This document shows positions 14,712-16,101 of a stretch of 16,101 nt of DNA, piece by piece (position 1 is the stretch's first letter; every line of letters begins with the position of its first letter). The stretch comes from Candidatus Bathyarchaeota archaeon. GTDB taxonomy: Archaea; Thermoproteota; Bathyarchaeia; Bathyarchaeales; Bathyarchaeaceae. The stretch covers positions 1-16,101 of the forward strand of contig JAOUMI010000004.1 in the NCBI GenBank assembly GCA_029881555.1. The letters are read 5' to 3'. The notes beneath the pieces are model-generated. The model was given only the letters and a program-made list of their open reading frames with translations, was not told where the DNA came from and made no database searches. The translations under genes and the position numbers were made by a program.

Positions 14712-14978
14712 ATGAGCGTTGGCGCAGTCGGAGGCTTTCTCGTCGGATACGCCATCAAGAAAGTCATGAAAATCCTAATAATAATTCTCGGATTCTGTTC
14801 CGTCGCAGTCTCATATCTTGGATTCTCTGGAATAATTAATGTAAACTTCGAGAAATTGACGACAGCAACTTCAGGGCTGATCACCCAAGCTTCGGGAGTT
14901 CTTTCAACTATTGTTGGGGGTCTTCCCTTCGCTTCCACTTTTTCAGCCGGATTAGCCATTGGGATAATCAAAGGCTAA
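14712..14978 (+). CDS. FUN14 family membrane protein
   Basis: This is a small protein of the FUN14 family, found in archaea and as FUNDC1/Fun14 at the mitochondrial outer membrane in eukaryotes; the archaeal role is unknown. From ATG 14712 it has 88 residues: glycine-rich AVGGFLVGYAIKKVMK (4-20), a long hydrophobic segment (21-41), the typical GIINVNFEKL (39-48), and a C-terminal hydrophobic GLAIGIIKG. No Shine-Dalgarno sequence precedes the ATG. The in-frame upstream codons (CTG 14679 to CAG 14709) give LNQILTPFIYQ, which resembles the LTPFIYQLxVGxVGGF start that I recall for archaeal FUN14 proteins. The real start may therefore be the CTG or another unusual codon just after the TGA at 14661. 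It stands alone between PAP2 and a convergent regulator gene. Confidence 0.82.
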   Translation: MSVGAVGGFLVGYAIKKVMKILIIILGFCSVAVSYLGFSGIINVNFEKLTTATSGLITQASGVLSTIVGGLPFASTFSAGLAIGIIKG

Positions 14979-15040
14979 ATTTTGCAAAGTCGTCTTCTAA
15001 AAATTTTTGTTGGACATGAGCCGCGCGCAAGCGTGGTGAT

Positions 15041-15985
15041 TTAGAGCAGGTCGATAAACTCTTTTGGACATTTTATCCTAAGTAGCTCCTTGTAACGAAT
15101 CAATGGGATGTCGTTGTTTGGAGCCTGCTGTCCATCTGTTATCAAGACGGGATGAGCCTCGACGACCTCACTGACGCTGATAATCTCCTTTGCTCTTTGA
15201 TCGATATCCTGTTCCTTCCCATCAGTAACCCCACCGACGACGTTTAGCTGTTCCTCGGGAAACTGAACTACAAAGTCGAAGGGTGCTCTTTCCGTGGGGG
15301 TGACGCTAATACCGAAGGGGGAAAGCTTCCTTAAAACAGTTTTTAGAAAGCAATTCCTAATGATCAGGCGTTTAGCGGCGGCAAGAAGTCCCGTACTCTG
15401 AACTGCCTTTTGGAACGCATCGACGGGCTGCACTAGCGGAATGCCTAGAGTCCACTCAAGCTTGTAGGCGACGGAAACCGAGGCTTTAGCCATGCTCTTT
15501 TCATAGCCATACAAGGTTCTTCTGGATATTCCGACCATCTCTGCCAACTTGCCAACGGACAGCCCAAGCTTCTGCCTTTTTTCTCGGATTGTACATCCAT
15601 CCAGCTTGACATAGTAGCCTCCCGGTCCAGCCTCCACCAGAGGGTACCTCTTGCTACAAACGACGTCTTCCAACGTCCTGAGGTTGATGGTGCAGATGTC
15701 GTATCTTGAATAGACGGTGTCGTCTTCGAGCGGTTTGTCGCGCGATTTTTCACCGATAAAAAGTGGCGCTGCTGAGAAGCACCTAGAGATGATCTGAAGC
15801 TCTGAAGCAGCCTTCACATGAATGCTTCCGACATCGACAGGTACCTTCAAGAGGGCGACCTGTTTTTCTCTTCTAGCTACGAGATCAAAACAACTCGGTC
15901 TTGCGATACATCTTTCAGATATCTGGAAGCCGGCTCTTCTCAGAATGGACTCTGTGGCGTCTAACGTCTCCGCCCGCTTCATCAT
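15041..15985 (-). CDS. Archaeal HTH-type transcriptional regulator, COG1395 family
   Basis: The 314-residue protein matches the archaeal family of predicted regulators (COG1395) of about this length. Residues about 10-110 form a nuclease-like alpha/beta domain (CFDLVARREKQVALLKVPVDV at 32-52). An XRE/Cro-type helix-turn-helix follows at about 132-183 (LGLSVGKLAEMVGISRRTLYGYEK). A second domain with FDFVVQF and HPVLITDG follows and probably repeats the first fold. The start is the first of two consecutive ATG codons; GAAAG precedes it and a TATA box lies about 40 bp upstream. Its 3' end faces FUN14 (convergent, 62 bp apart). Target genes are not known; autoregulation is suggested only by the short repeat at its promoter. 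Confidence 0.88.
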   Translation of the reverse strand: MMKRAETLDATESILRRAGFQISERCIARPSCFDLVARREKQVALLKVPVDVGSIHVKAASELQIISRCFSAAPLFIGEKSRDKPLEDDTVYSRYDICTINLRTLEDVVCSKRYPLVEAGPGGYYVKLDGCTIREKRQKLGLSVGKLAEMVGISRRTLYGYEKSMAKASVSVAYKLEWTLGIPLVQPVDAFQKAVQSTGLLAAAKRLIIRNCFLKTVLRKLSPFGISVTPTERAPFDFVVQFPEEQLNVVGGVTDGKEQDIDQRAKEIISVSEVVEAHPVLITDGQQAPNNDIPLIRYKELLRIKCPKEFIDLL

Positions 15986-16016
15986 CTTCTTTCAGCCAGC
16001 AAAAAACCATCCAGAC

Positions 16017-16029
16017 GGTCTCATATAAA
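16017..16029 (-). promoter_or_regulatory. TATA box of the COG1395 gene with adjacent ATGAGACC motif
   Basis: On the - strand TTTATA (16029-16024) is followed directly by ATGAGACC (16024-16017), sharing one base, and initiation would be near 15998-16000, about 15 nt before the ATG. The same 8-mer occurs again, same orientation, at 16093-16086, 69 bp upstream. The first copy is placed where a repressor would block the start site. Confidence 0.45.
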
Positions 16030-16083
16030 GGTTAGCGGAAAACTATTTATTCGAAATCTCATCGTTCGGTGGACGTTCATAAT

Positions 16084-16101
16084 ATGGTCTCATCCTTTTC
16101 T
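16084..16101 (+). CDS. Possible start of a divergent gene (first six codons only)
   Basis: ATG at 16084 is followed by five open codons (MVSSFS) to the window edge. GGTGG at 16068-16072 lies 11 nt upstream and CTATTTATT (16043-16051) could be its TATA box. Too little is present to call a product; the ATG overlaps the second GGTCTCAT repeat. Confidence 0.2.

Noticed and set aside
1..16101. CRISPR array or intact insertion sequence
   Set aside because: No regularly spaced repeats and no transposase or terminal inverted repeats were seen on either strand.

Overview
The window comes from an archaeon, most likely of the TACK group and probably Bathyarchaeia-like. It carries an archaeal RNA polymerase / ribosomal-protein operon in which the largest subunit is one uninterrupted 1272-residue chain (A' and A'' fused) and RpoB is also unsplit. 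Around it are archaeal small genes: eL30, archaeal NusA, an AUR1-like PAP2 protein, a FUN14 protein and a COG1395 regulator. The promoters look archaeal (TATA boxes about 25 bp before the expected starts). The phylum is inferred from gene structure; no marker was searched.

Left (1-2403): the tail of a small membrane protein, a degenerate C-terminal piece of an archaeal tyrosine integrase, then glmS (glucosamine-6-phosphate synthase) on the + strand. The GlmS reads MVGIFCC where the family has MCGI-G, so the catalytic N-terminal cysteine of the glutaminase domain is missing although the other recognisable glutaminase and isomerase residues are present.

Centre (2428-11970, - strand): rpoB, rpoA, rpl30e and nusA run with overlaps or a 1-bp gap. 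A small winged-helix gene then lies on the opposite strand, followed by rps12 and rps7, which have their own TATA box. The genes supply the catalytic core of RNA polymerase, an antitermination/KH factor and two core 30S proteins. No rpoH, usual upstream of rpoB in archaea, is found here.

Right (11971-16101): a 580-bp intergenic region with a GC-rich foldable block and a purine-rich element resembling one upstream of glmS; rnhB (RNase HII); a PAP2 family membrane enzyme; a 400-bp intergenic region with a TATA box fused to a 17-bp palindrome; a FUN14 protein; and a COG1395 HTH regulator whose promoter carries a short repeat. No tRNA, rRNA, CRISPR array or intact mobile element was found. The main points for follow-up are the cysteine-less GlmS, the antisense HTH gene splitting the operon, two genes whose family-like N-termini extend beyond any normal start codon, and the structured/repeated intergenic elements.
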